64,000 nt of DNA from Camellia lanceoleosa (GCA_025200525.1 CM045761.1:103144182-103208181), one strand, 5' to 3'. Shown: positions 12,971-26,105, counted from the first letter of the stretch. Notes: generated by a model from the letters alone, not told the origin. Translations and numbers: made by a program.

Positions 12971-14729
12971 TCCTTCCTCCTTACAAAAATTTAGGTCCTC
13001 GAAATTTGAGAAAACAAATAGAAAATAGGTCAAACATATCTGAAACACACCTGCAATGTTCCAAAACTAGGTCCACACTTGGGATAGAAAAGGATCACAA
13101 ATACATTCGATCAACATAGACGTATCAAAATTTCAGCGGGCAAGGACAACACTAACCAACTATAATCCCACCCTATAACAACTTCTCCATTTCAAAGACA
13201 ATTCACATTGTACGGTCCATCACCAAAATTCAATTGCCCTTCAATTAGCGGCACCACCAACTCTCTATTCCATTGACACTAAAAACATAGAATAGCGAGG
13301 ACCATCATACAATTACCCCTTAAGGACACTCACATAGGGGCTCCTACTCAACTTCAAGAGAGGTCAATCAAAAGCTCAAACATACCTTAAACTTTAAAAT
13401 CTAAACACCCCTTTCACCTTCTCACTTACTTCTTTTCTTTTCAATCCTTACTGCTTTCTAGGCGTAAGAAGACTTGGATATATATAGATGGTCATACATA
13501 AAACATATGGGATACAATCCAATCGTTTAAGCATTTCAAAATGGAAATCTCATAAACATACTTAAGTTTACATAAGAAGTATGCTGGTCACAGATACATA
13601 ATCAATTTCAGATAATTAAACCTTTAAGGTTTCAAATTTCTTATTCAATTATGCAAAATGAGTCCCCCTTTCCCTATTCAAACAATTCCTCCGTTTCTCC
13701 CTGGAAGAGACAACGTCACTCACATGGTTTTGTCTTTACAACTTATACTTATAGTGGATCAACAAACGGTCGAGCAGAAAATAGAGACCAATCATTTGGC
13801 CCGGTTACTTAACATACATAGAGCTTCCAGTTAGTCCTCGCACATAAATTCTACCAAGTTCATTCATATAATTATAACTCTTATTACGTATATAGTAACC
13901 ATAAAAAAAAAATTCACATCCTTCCAGAGTCTATAAAAGCAATAACTTACGCAATAGTATAACAAAGGGGCAATTTGATTTCGTGACATCCAGGTTCAGA
14001 ATTCTCAATATTAATTTAATGTGGGAGTCAATCAACTTGTAATCATGTAGTGAGTATTGTTCAAAGTTGTCTAAACATGTAAGAGGAGGTAAATGTCCAA
14101 TAGGTATTGCTAACCCGTTAACAAAATGGAATATTTCCATGTCCTTTTGTTTCCACCAGAATCCACGAGATCGTGCAAAACAGTTCACATCATGTTATGA
14201 CATAGCATAAATTGAACAAATAAATAGAAGCATATTCGTACAGATTCTTAGTTATACTTGAATCAGAAACAAAAATCAGAACTTATACTTGATCATAATC
14301 CACCCGTGCAAGACCGGTGGCAAGAGATATTTTGTAACATACTTATACCACGGTAGTTTTACCCGGGCAAGGGCCCTTAATACCTTTACATACATGGATC
14401 ATCATTCCTTAATTAAGTAACATAACGTGTCGAAAATGAAGCGATTTGTCATATAATGTCATTATCGTGCATATGAGAATAGAATAAGTCACTTCTTACG
14501 TGGGTCCAACTATTATCCAAAACACAACTTATCAAAATACATATTACAATACCTTTTCAAATCATAGGTCCAAACAATACCATGACAAAAAGACGTCACT
14601 ATATCGTAACTAAATCTTTCATACTTAGTGTTTAAGCCATTCATGACAATTGAAACAGATTCAGATACATGCTCATAATCATATTCATATTTAAATTTGC
14701 ATAAGATCATATATGGCTAACTATCATAT

Positions 14730-14883
14730 CAGGTAGGTCCGAAGACCACAACAGGTAGGTCCGAAGACCACATCAGGTAGGTCCGAAGACCACAACAGGT
14801 AGGTCCGAAGACCACATCAGGTAGGTCCGAAGACCACATCAGGTAGGTCCGAAGACCACAACAGGTAGGTCCGAAGACCACAA
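14730..14883. repeat. 22-bp tandem repeat, 7 units
   Basis: It has the same unit, copy number and AA/AT order as the array at 3002-3155. Confidence 0.95.
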
Positions 14884-16257
14884 ATATAATCGGTGCCACA
14901 ATTACTTATACCATTTTAACAGATTGGCATGTTGGCCCAGAATTATCAGATTGGCCTTTCAGCCCAGATAGCCTTTCGGCACAGATATATCAGAAATATA
15001 CAGAAGTGTGTATGGACTCAAGAGGTGGCTCGTACGGATTCTAGAGGTGGCTCCCACTAAAGTGTAGCACTTAGTTCCGTACAGCACTTTGCTCCACACC
15101 AGTCAATAAGTCCGATCATGTCATATCATAAGCAAAAGCGAGTATCATAGCGGAACAACCATAAGGTCATCAAAAGCAGCTTTTCAAAAATTCAATCATT
15201 TCGGATAATAGACATGAAACGTATAATAGACATGGCTCATAATCGTTAACGTAAACGAATTTCAAATCATTGGTCTTAACAGTACCATGACAAGGAAGAC
15301 AAAATATATCATGATAAACATAATATATAATAACAGTATATTCACCAAACGAAATTCAACATTGATTTAGGATTAGTTTACTTTTAGAATGGCCTCTGGC
15401 CTCGTTTTACAAATTTTACAAAATGCCATGATGGCCCGTAATTATCGAAATCTTTCAACCCAAAATATGCAAATATATGCGTATCTTTCCACCATTTTAT
15501 ATCCATTAGATTCCAATTCATATGGATGTCCATATCATGACTGACAGAAACAGAATATCATTAACAGTCATTAGCAGTATTCCAAGTATTCAAACAATTC
15601 ATCTAAATAAATGTTACACAGAATGGCCCTCGGCCCAAACAGAATGTTACCGGACAGAATGTTACATAATGTATGGATTCAAGAGGTGGCTCCCACCGAA
15701 GTGTAGCACTTTGTTCCATACCAGAAATCAATAAGTTTTACATCAACATTGCATATTATAACATGTCATGTCGTAAACGGAACTACTTACAGAACATATT
15801 ACATAAATGGAATCAGAACAGAATAGCCCCAAATTCATATAAATAACATCATACAACAGAATACATAAGTCATCTCATAAGTCCTTTCAAATGGACATAA
15901 TCATCTCACGTATATCAAAATATTACTAATAGGCACGGAATAACTTACTTCACAACAAACCTGAGTCATCCTTGGCAAAGCATAAGGATTCAGAACTTAC
16001 CACTCATGTCCCTTTTTCATTTATCTAACCAAGCCGAGAAAATCCTCTATCCTTATTTCCGCCATACTCTACACAACAATCAATCACAATATATACACAA
16101 GGAATGCACAATAGACATGATTCATAATCATTAACGTGAACATATTATCATACTGCTATCAATCTCTTTATATGCAATAAGGATGTCATGCATGAGACCA
16201 AAGTCTTTTCTAGACATCCTACAGCTCAATGGATCCGTGTGTGAGATAGCAACTCGT

Positions 16258-16269
16258 GCTCTGATACCA
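16258..16269 (-). other. Primer-binding site, tRNA-iMet type, unit 3
   Basis: The minus strand reads an intact TGGTATCAGAGC, two bases from the LTR terminus at 16272. Confidence 0.92.
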
Positions 16270-16271
16270 CC

Positions 16272-18831
16272 TGTCACGCCCCAAACCCGCCCCTAAAAGT
16301 TTGGGCATGACCCATTCGAAAAGGACACCAAACCTGTTAAATATAATCTATGGGGCCTGAACGGAAGCATTTAATATCATATAATAGTATAAAATAATAT
16401 CCATTGAGCTACCACTACTAAGCCAGGATCACGATGAACATAATGCGAGATAAATATACATTGGCGTATATATCGAGATAGCTAAATACATATACATATA
16501 CATCAAGCTTAATAAACACTTAGGGTACAAATTAAAACTTAGCAAAACTCCATAACTTGAACGGTCAACGCCTAAGAATCTAGATACTCAAGGCTTGGCA
16601 ACTGGTAACGGAAGCCACAGGTTAAGGTTGACCCCCAGGTTGAGTGCCTCTGACAGACATAAAATAAAGTGAGTCAAGCTCGTGAATAATTGTCGTAAAT
16701 CATGTAATGTTCAACTCAAACAATAAAGTATATAACTGCAAAAGTATATGATTAACTACATTCTGTAAAGATGTCTCAAACACACATGGGTCTAGTTTCC
16801 GTAGCAGAAAATATCGGCATTGAAATATGTAATAGCCTTTTCGTAACGACCTTATGACCCGAACATACTACTATGCGTATATCTTTTCAACATTTCATTC
16901 TCATTGAGTTCCAATCAACACATATGCTAATATTGTAGCTAACGGAAATCAGAATGTCATTAACGAACATTATGTCACAAAACATACATTGAATCAAACA
17001 GAAGTTAATATCATGTTATGCATAGCACAACCGGAACAGTAATAGAAATAACTTCAGTTTTCTTAAAATATCGCTCGCTTAATAAGGGCGAATGACCCAC
17101 ATTCTAACGTGAGTCTCGTAATAATGTTAAACATTTACATGCGTATCATAGATTCTCAACGACTTCGGGTCCATGTGTAACACAATGGAATATTCTTAGT
17201 TTCATACAGATATTTGGTTTAAAGATAAACATAATTCCGTTTATTCATTAAGAATTGCTTATAGGTAATAGAGAATTATTATTCATCATCGACAAAACCG
17301 AGTTATTCCAAAGTCATACCGATGTATGCCGACCTTTCAACGTTCACATTGACTTTCAACCATCATAAATGTTTGTGTAACATGTTCGTGTAACACTTAC
17401 AAGAAACAGAGCGTTAGTGATAATAATTATCGATGCTAAATAAAATGAATATCTTTGTACTATTACTCACAGTGGTTAGATGCTAGGTCCGCCCCTGTAG
17501 TTAACCCTACACAAGTCAATTCAACAACATTTAACACAACCCAACATAATCAACATAACCTCACATAATCATCTCCAATTAATATAATCCACACTATTTA
17601 GCGTTATTTAACTCAATACCACCAAATATAATTTCACATAATTCTATTTAAATTGCTAAGGCCCAATTCAACATTCCAAGGCCAAGTTTACCTCATCCAC
17701 ATTATCAACAAACCTTTCTTCCCAATTTCCTTTCTCATTAAAACATAAATTCTAATGTTTATAACAAAGTTCATTAAGCTAAATTTAAACATACTTTTCA
17801 AGTGTCACCAAATACCAATTAAACTTGCACATATAAAATTCAACCCACTAATTTCATGATTCTACTTCCAATTTGGCCATATCATCAAATAACATCATTA
17901 CCCAACCTAGGGTTTCAAGAAAACATTAAAATTCAAAACAAATTCAAACTTATTAATTCATCACTCTTTATTCTAATTTTTCCATTGCTTATACACCTAG
18001 GATACATGGTCCATCACTCTAACCCATCAATTTAACTCTCAAGATTCTTACCTCAAAGCCTTGGTGCGATTCCTCCATAATTTGAAATTCCAATCGGTTG
18101 CAAAAGCGTTGATCTCCACGCCTTCTTCCTTCCTTAGTGGAAAATCTTGGTCAAAACAAAGAGAAATGGTGAGGATTTGGGATCAAAACCCTAGGGTTTT
18201 CGGTCCTAGGGAAAAAGGAGAGAAAGAATGTGTGAGAAATGATCCAAAAATCTGGTTTAAAAGCTGCTGTCCCGTAATTCCGCTCGGCGGAGAAATTCCC
18301 GCTCGAGCGGACTGCTTTCAACCACAGATCCGAAACTTTGAACAGGTATAACTCTCTCATTCGGACTCCGTTTTAGGTCATTCTTGTGATCAAATTGAAG
18401 CCCCGGAGATAAGCTTTCCAATGGTTCTAACCTCACATCCAAATTCAAAGTGTGGAAAAAGAAAATGGCAAAAGAGTGACGGTTGGTCGTAAATGAATTA
18501 TTCAAATTAAGGTTTTTGGTCCAATCTTACTTTACCCTCATCTCATCATCTCAATCAATAACCCAAAATAAGGTAAGAACATTTCAAATACACTGAGAAG
18601 AACATCAAAAATGAGTCCACATGCTTCAGAATCAAACTTAACCAGGCGACCCGTGCGAGCGCCCCACCCTTCGCTCGAGCTCATGAGACCAACAAAGTCG
18701 TCGCTCGGCGTAAACTCCCCTCGGCGGAGAATCACAACTCGAGAATCTCGGGCCGTCTGAAAAATCATGAAACCCCAATAGTCCGCTCGGCCACTCCTCC
18801 GCCGGCGGAGGAAAGGATTATGGTCGTTACA
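16272..18831 (-). repeat. LTR 4 of the concatemer, full length
   Basis: This 2560-bp LTR has canonical ends. Several CGCTCGAGCG palindromes are shortened (for example CGCTCGGCGG near 18283 and GCCGGCGGAG near 18801), while flanking sequence is almost unchanged. The telo-box palindrome at 18185-18200 is intact. A minus-strand frame of 113 codons at 18538-18879 crosses the LTR end and is not conserved in the other copies, so I do not call a gene. Confidence 0.92.
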
Positions 18832-20584
18832 TCCTTCCCTCCTTACAAAAATTTCGTCCTCGAAATTTGAGAAAACCAAATAGAAAATAGGTCAAACATA
18901 TACAGAAACACACCCTACAATGTTCCAAAACTAGGTCCACACTTGGGATAGAAAAGGATCACAAATACATTCGATCAACATAGACGTATCAAAATTTCAA
19001 CGGGCAAGGACAACACTAACCAACTATAATCCCACGGCCTATAACAACTTCTCCATTTCAAAGACAATTCACATTGTACGGTCCATCACCAAAATTCAAT
19101 TGCCCTTCAATTAGCGGCACCACCAACTCTCTATTCCATTGACACTAAAAACATAGAATAGCGAGGACCATCATACAATTACCCCTTAAGGACACTCACA
19201 TAGGGCTCCTACTCAACTTCAAGAGGTCAATCAACATCTCAACCATACCTTAAACTTTAAAATCTAAACACCCCTTTCACCTTCTCACTTACTTCTTTTC
19301 TTTTCAATCCTTACTGCTTTCTAGGCGTAAGAAGACTTGGATATATATAGATGGTCATACATAAAACATATGGGATACAATCCAATCGTTTAAGCATTTC
19401 AAAATGGAAATCTCATAAACATACTTAAGTTTACATAAGAAGTATCTTTGGTCACGGATACATAATCAATTTGGATAATTAAACCTTTAAGGTTTCAAAT
19501 TTCTTATTCAATTATGCGAAATGAGTCCCCTTTCCTATTCAAACAATTCTTCCGCTTTCTCCTGGAAGAGACAACGTCACTCACATGGTTTTGTCTTTAC
19601 AACTTATAATTATAGTGGATCAACAAAGCGGTCGAGAAAATAGAGACCAATCATTTGGCGGTTACTTAACATACATAGAGCTTCGATTAGTCCTCGCACA
19701 TAAATTCTACCAAGTTCATTCATATAATTATAACTCTTATTACGTATCTGAACCATAAAAAAAATCACATCCTTCGAGTCTATAAAAGCAATAACTTACG
19801 CAATAGTATAACAAAGGGCAATTTGATTTCGTGACATCCGTGTTCGTAATTCTCAATATTAATTTAATGTGGAGTCAATCAACTTGTAATCATGTAGTGA
19901 GTATTGTTCAAAGTTGTCTAAACATGTAAGTGGAGGTAAATGTCCAATAGGTATTGCTAACCCGTTAACAAAATGGAATATTTCCATGTCCTTTTGTTTC
20001 CACCAGAATCCACGAGATCGTGCAACACAGTTCACATTATGTTAGGAAATAGCATAAATTGAACAAATAAATAGAAGCATATTAAATGCATTCTTAGTTA
20101 TACTTGAATCAGAAACAAAAATCAGAACTTATACTTGATCATAATCCACCCGTGCAAGACCGTCGGTGGCAAGAGATATTTTGTAACATACTTATACCAC
20201 GGTAGTTTTACCCCCGGGCAAGGGCCCTTAATACCTTTACATACATGGATCATCATTCCTTAATTCGTAACATAACGTATCAGAAAATGAAGCAGTGCTT
20301 GTCATATAATGTCATTATCGTGCACTTAACAGAATAGAATAAGTCACTTCTTACGTGGGTCCAACTATTATCCAAAACACAACTTATCAAAATACATATT
20401 ACAATACCTTTTCAAATCATAGGTCCAAACAATACCATGACAAAAAGACATCACTATATCGTAACTAAATCTTTCATACTTAGTGTTTAAGCCATTCATG
20501 ACAAGCTGAAGCAGTTCAGATACATGCTCATAATCATATTCATATTTAAATTTGCATAAGATCATATATGGCTAACTATCATAT

Positions 20585-20726
20585 CGTAGGTCCGAAGACC
20601 ACATCGGGTAGTCCAAGACCACATCGGTGGAGTCCGAAGACCACAATGTAGGTCGAAGACCACATGGTAGGTCCGAAGACCACATCAGTAGGTCCGAAGA
20701 CCACAAATGTAGGTCCAAGACCACAA
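20585..20726. repeat. 22-bp tandem repeat, 7 degraded units
   Basis: There are seven units, but nearly every CAGGTAGG is altered differently (CGTAGG, CGGGTAG, ATGTAGG, TGGTAGG and similar) while the GAAGACCACA part is mostly kept. Damage recurring at the same sub-motif of each unit suggests a context effect rather than random mutation. Confidence 0.9.
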
Positions 20727-22097
20727 ATATAATCGGTGCCACAATTACTTATACCATTTTAACAGTTGGCATGTTGGCCCGGAATTATCAGTTGGCCTTC
20801 ACCCGAGATAGCCTTTCGGCAGATATATCGAAATATCTGAAGTGTGTATGGACTCAAGAGGTGGCTCGTCACGGATTCTAGAGGTGGCTCCCACTAAAAG
20901 TGTAGCACTTAGTTCGTCTGACACTTTGCTCCACACCGAGTCAATAAGTCGATCATGTCATATCATAAGCAAAAGCAGTATCATAGCGGAACAACCATAA
21001 GGTCATCAAAAGCAAGCTTTTCAAAAATTCAATCATTTCGTATAATAGACATGAAAGGTATAATAGACATGGCTCATAATCGTTAACGTAAACAAATTTC
21101 AAATCATTGGTCTTAACAGTACCATGACAAGGAAGACAAAATATATCATGATAAACATAATATATAATAACAGTATATTCACCAAACGAAATTCAACATT
21201 GATTTAGGATTAGTTTACTTTCAGAATGGCCTCTGGCCTCGTTTTACAAATTTTACAAAACGCCCTGATGGCCCAGAATTATCAGAACAGTCTTTCGACC
21301 CAAAATATGCAAATATGTACGTATCTTTCCACCATTTTATATCCATTAGATTCCAATTCATATGGATGTCCATATCATGACTGACAGAAACAGAATATCA
21401 TTAACAGTCATTAGCAGTATTCCAAGTATTCACACAATTCATCTAAATAAATGTTACACAGAATGGCCCTCGCCCAAATGAATATTCTTACCGACGAATG
21501 TTACATAATGTATGGATTCAAGAGGTGGCTCCCACCGAAGTGTAGCACTTTGTTCCATACCAGAAATCAATAAGTTTTACATCAACATTGCATATTATAA
21601 CATGTCATGTCGTAAACGGAACTACTTACAGAACATATTACATAAATGGAATCAGAACAGAATAGCCCCAAATTCATATAAATAACATCATACAACAGAA
21701 TACATAAGTCATCTCATAAGTCCTTTCAAATGGACATAATCATCTCTCGTATATCAAAATATTACTAATAGGCGGAATAACTTACTTCACAACAAACACA
21801 GGTCATCCTTGGCAAAGCATAAGGATTCGTAACTTACCACTCATGTCCCTTTTTCATTTATCTAACCAAGCCGAGAAAATCCTCTATCCTTATTTCCGCC
21901 ATACTCTACACAACAATCAATCACAATATATACACAAGGAATGCACAATAGACATGATTCATAATCATTAACGTGAACATATTACATCAAGTTGCTATCA
22001 ATCTCTTTATATGCAATAAGGATGTCATGCATGAGACCAAAGTCTTTTCTAGACATCCCTCTGACTCAATGGATCCGTGTGTGAGATAGCAACTCGT

Positions 22098-22108
22098 GCT
22101 CGATACCA
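22098..22108 (-). other. Degenerate primer-binding site, unit 4
   Basis: The plus strand reads GCTCGATACCA, one base short of the GCTCTGATACCA of the other units. The following LTR terminus has lost its CTG. Confidence 0.7.
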
Positions 22109-22109
22109 C

Positions 22110-24692
22110 ATCACGCCCCAAACCCGCCCTAAAAGTTTGGGCATGACCCATTCGAAAAGGACACCAAACACATTAAATATAATCTATGGGGCACGAGCGG
22201 AAGCATTTAATATCATATAATAGTATAAAATAATATCCATTGAGCTACCACTACTATGCCAGATCACGCAGATGTAACATAATGCAGATAAATATACATT
22301 GGCGTATATATGAGATAGCTAAATACATATACATATACATCAAGCTTAATAAACACTTAGGGTACAAATTAAAACTTAGCAAAACTCCATAACTTGAACG
22401 GTCAACGCCTAAGAATCTAGATACTCAAGGCTTGGCAACTGCGTAGCATGAAGCCACGGGTTAAGGTTGACCCCGGGTTGAGTGCCTCTGAGCAGACATA
22501 AAATAAAGTGAGTCAAGCTCAGTGAATAATAGTACGTAAATCATGTAATGTTCAACTCAAACAATAAAGTATATAACTGCAGAAGTATATGATTAACTAC
22601 ATTCTGTAAAGATGTCTCAAACACACATGGGTCTAGTTTCAGAATGAGACTTATCGGCCGAAATAATGAGAATAGCCTTTCGCCCAAACGACCTTATGCC
22701 CGTAACATACTACTATGCACGTATATCTTTTCAACATTTCATTCTCATTGAGTTCCAATCAACACATATGCTAATATTGTAGCTAACGGAAATCAGAATG
22801 TCATTAACGAACATTATGTCACAAAACATACATTGAATCAAACAGAAGTTAATATCATGTTATGCATAGCACAACCGGAACAGTAATAGAAATAACATCA
22901 GTTTTCTTAAAATATCGTTCTGCTTAATAAGGACAGAATGACCCACATTCTAACGTGAGTCTCGTAATAATGTTAAACATTTACATGCGTATCATAGATT
23001 CTCAACGACTTCGGGTCCATGTGTAACACAATGGAATATTCTTAGTTTCATACAGATATTTGGTTTAAAGATAAACATAATTCCGTTTATTCATTAAGAA
23101 TTGCTTATAGGTAATAGAGAATTATTATTCATCATCGACAAAACAGGGTCATTTCAAAGTCATACCGATGTATGCCGACCTTTCAACGTTCACATTGACT
23201 TTCAACCATCATAAATGTTTGTGTAACATGTTCGTGTAACACTTACAAGAAACAGAGCGTTAGTGATAATAATTATCGATGCTAAATAAAATGAATATCT
23301 TTGTACTATTACTCACAGTGGTTAGATGCTAGGTCCGCCCCTGTAGTTAACCCTACACAAGTCAATTCAACAACATTTAACACAACCCAACATAATCAAC
23401 ATAACCTCACATAATCATCTCCAATTAATATAATCCACACTATTTAGCGTTATTTAACTCAATACCACCAAATATAATTTCACATAATTCTATTTAAATT
23501 GCTAAGGCCCAATTCAACATTCCAAGGCCAAGTTTACCTCATCCACATTATCAACAAACCTTTCTTCCCAATTTCCTTTCTCATTAAAACATAAATTCTA
23601 ATGTTTATAATAAAGTTCATTCGCTAAATTTAAACATACTTTTCAAGTGTCACCAAATACCAATTAAACTTGCACATATAAAATTCAACCCACTAATTTC
23701 ATGATTCTACTTCCAATTTGGCCATATCATCAAATAACATCATTACCCAACCTAGGGTTTCAAGAAAACATTAAAATTCAAAACAAATTCAAACTTATTA
23801 ATTCATCACTCTTTATTCTAATTTTTCCATTGCTTATACACCTAGGATACATGGTCCATCACTCTAACCCATCAATTTAACTCTCAAGATTCTTACCTCA
23901 AAGCCTTGGTGCGATTCCTCCATAATTTCGAAATTCCAATCGGTTGCAAACGTTGATCTCCACGCCTTCTTCCTTCCTTAGTGGAAAATCTTGGTCAAAA
24001 CAAAGAGAAATGGTGAGGATTTGGGATCAAAACCCTAGGGTTTTCGGTCCTAGGGGAAAAGGAGAGAAGAGGGGAAAAGAATGTGAGAAATGATCCAAAA
24101 ATCTGGTTTAAAAGCTGCTGTCCTAATTCCGCTCGAGCGGAGAAATTCCCGCTCGAGCGGACTCGCCAAAGCAGATCCCGAAACTTTGAACAGGTATAAC
24201 TCTCTCATTCGGACTCCGTTTTAGGTCATTCTTGTGGTCAAATTGAAGCCCCGGAGATAAGCTTTCCAATGGTTCTAACCTCACATCCAAATTCAAAGTG
24301 TGGAAAAAGAAAAGGGCAAAAGAGTGACGGTTGGTCGTAAATGAATTATTCAAATTAAGGTTTTTGGTCCAATCTTACTTTACCCTCATCTCATCATCTC
24401 AATCAATAACCCAAAATAAGGTAAGAACATTTCAAATACACTGAGAAGAACATCAAAAATGAGTCCACATGCTTCAGAATCAAACTTAACCAGGCGACCC
24501 GCTCGAGCGCCCAACCTTGCGCTCGAGCGCGCAGACCAACAAAGTCGTCCGGTCCGGCGTAAACTCCCGCCGGCGGAGAATCACAACTCCTGTAATCTCG
24601 TGCCGTCTGAAAAAACCGCTGGAAACCCCAATAGTCCGCTCGAGCGGCCACTCCTCCGCTCGAGCGGAGGAAAGGATTTATGGGTCGTTACA
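22110..24692 (-). repeat. LTR 5, outermost 5' LTR of the concatemer
   Basis: This LTR of about 2.58 kb has a sharp right end at 24692 (GGGTCGTTACA). All other copies continue there into the purine tract, but here the sequence changes to unrelated DNA starting ATATC. That makes it the true 5' terminus of the array and ATATC the candidate target duplication. The distal palindrome pair is intact at 24130 and 24150. Confidence 0.9.
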
Positions 24693-24712
24693 ATATCAGC
24701 CAAAAAATGGAC

Positions 24713-24884
24713 CATGGTATTATTACCACTGTATGAGGGTGTAGACCTGCGGTATTATAACCCCCAGATGAGGGTGTAGGCCGTGGTATTCTAACCTCTG
24801 GGCGTAGGTGTAGGCCGAAATATTCTAACCTCCGGGCATGGGTGTAGGCCACGGTATTCTAACCTCCAGGCGTAGGTGTAGGCC
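24713..24884. repeat. Minisatellite of about 34 bp, roughly 5 units
   Basis: Units have the form GGTGTAGGCC, about 4 bases, TATTCTAACCTC, then GGCGTAG or a variant. They are imperfect and sit about 20 bp from the concatemer's insertion point. Confidence 0.85.
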
Positions 24885-26105
24885 TTTGCTGATGCCGCTC
24901 CGTGTCCAGTGCGAAGATGACACTGTACTTGGAGACTTTTACTGATTTTAAGTGGCAACCAAGTACCAATATGGCAAGGACTTTGAATAATGCCTCATGT
25001 GTCGGATGGCCGACTTAATGAGGTAGACGTGTTAATCACAAAGAATATTGCTCCACTTGTAAGGAATGGCCAAGTAGATATTGGGCCAACTATTTAATTA
25101 CCGAGTAAATTTTGGGCCAATTAGCATTGTTCGGTTTGCTTAGTCCAATGTAGACTTGCCCCATTGCTTTCAAATGATAGGCATTAGTCGGGAATGCAAA
25201 TTGGTCTTGCCCCATTGCCCTAGTGTGTAATATATTGGGGCAATACATTGCAATGATAGGCGTTAGGCGGTACAATACATTATACATTACACATTAGTCG
25301 GAAGGACCAATTTTGGGGCAATACATTACACAATTTTGGGGTAGATTCAACTTTGGTAAAATGACAAAATGCAAAAATATGTGAACCGTCGACGCCAAAT
25401 GCGAACGCCGACTACCAAGTGTAATGTATTGCCCCAAAATTGGCGCTTGTATGGAGCGGTGCGAAAATGAGCGGGAGTTTGTAACTAAAGTAAATTTCAT
25501 TGCAATGTTTGTACCAAGTTGGTGAGTATGCATGCATAAGAGAGGCACAGAGATGATGATTGGCTAATAAATGACCAAGGTAACGCAGGTAACATAATGA
25601 ATGATCAGGGAAAATGGAGGATTATATCCTCGTCCCAAGATACTATTGCTGAAATTGCATGCCGATCAATTAAACTACCAAGTGGCCGAATTGAAAATGC
25701 CAAGTGAGAGTTGTTCAATGAGTTCGGCAATAAGCGTTGAGCTGATTAAATTGTACCATTGTCATGGAATAAGATGGAAAATTGCTTCCATTGTCGTGAA
25801 TATGTAACATTGGATCGCCGTTGCCCCATTGCTTGTGAATGACGTTAGGTATTAAGAAGAAATTCAGATTGGACGTTGACTAACATTGACGAGAAGTAAG
25901 CCGAGAACAAAGTATAGTTGCCCTACTGCGCTCGAATGAGTGGTTATTTGCAAGGAATCCAGAATAGACTTGAGCCAAAATTGCCGAATGATATGGGTTG
26001 TTATAGTGGTGGGAAGACGCCAAAATTGTTGAATGCGGCATTGATCGAATGCCATGCATGGTGGCAAAAGTATTGTTTGAGTTGCGATGGATATTTTCTA
26101 GCTAT

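Larger units (their letters stand above)
12971..16271 (-). mobile_element. Internal domain 3 of the concatemer, non-coding
   Basis: This 3301-bp domain contains a PPT complement near 12971, a 22-bp array at 14730-14883 and an intact PBS at 16258-16269. Its 22-bp unit order matches domain 1, which is two units away, rather than its neighbour domain 2. No coding capacity is recognised. Confidence 0.85.
18832..22109 (-). mobile_element. Internal domain 4 of the concatemer, non-coding
   Basis: This 3278-bp domain is the most irregular copy from about 19440 to 21000. Its 22-bp array is scrambled at the CAGG of every unit, and its PBS and LTR terminus are damaged at 22098-22111. Stretches without CAG/CTG/CG remain identical to the other copies. 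No coding capacity is recognised. Confidence 0.85.
1..24692 (-). mobile_element. Tandem concatemer of a non-coding LTR retrotransposon (LARD-like)
   Basis: The same segment recurs starting at 1, 5840, 11755, 17613 and 23459, giving periods of 5839, 5915, 5858 and 5846 bp. Read on the minus strand, each period is an LTR of about 2.56 kb (TGTAACGACCC to GGGGCGTGACA), a 2-nt gap, a PBS TGGTATCAGAGC, about 3.3 kb without coding capacity, and a purine tract AAGGAGGGAAGGA directly before the next LTR. Neighbouring units therefore share LTRs, giving five LTRs (the first cut by the window edge) and four internals. LARD elements are known as long-LTR, non-coding derivatives of Ty3/gypsy elements. Concatemers with shared LTRs are expected from unequal recombination between LTRs; that mechanism is inference. 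The right edge, 24692, is the 5' end of the outermost LTR. The left edge lies outside the window. Confidence 0.9.
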
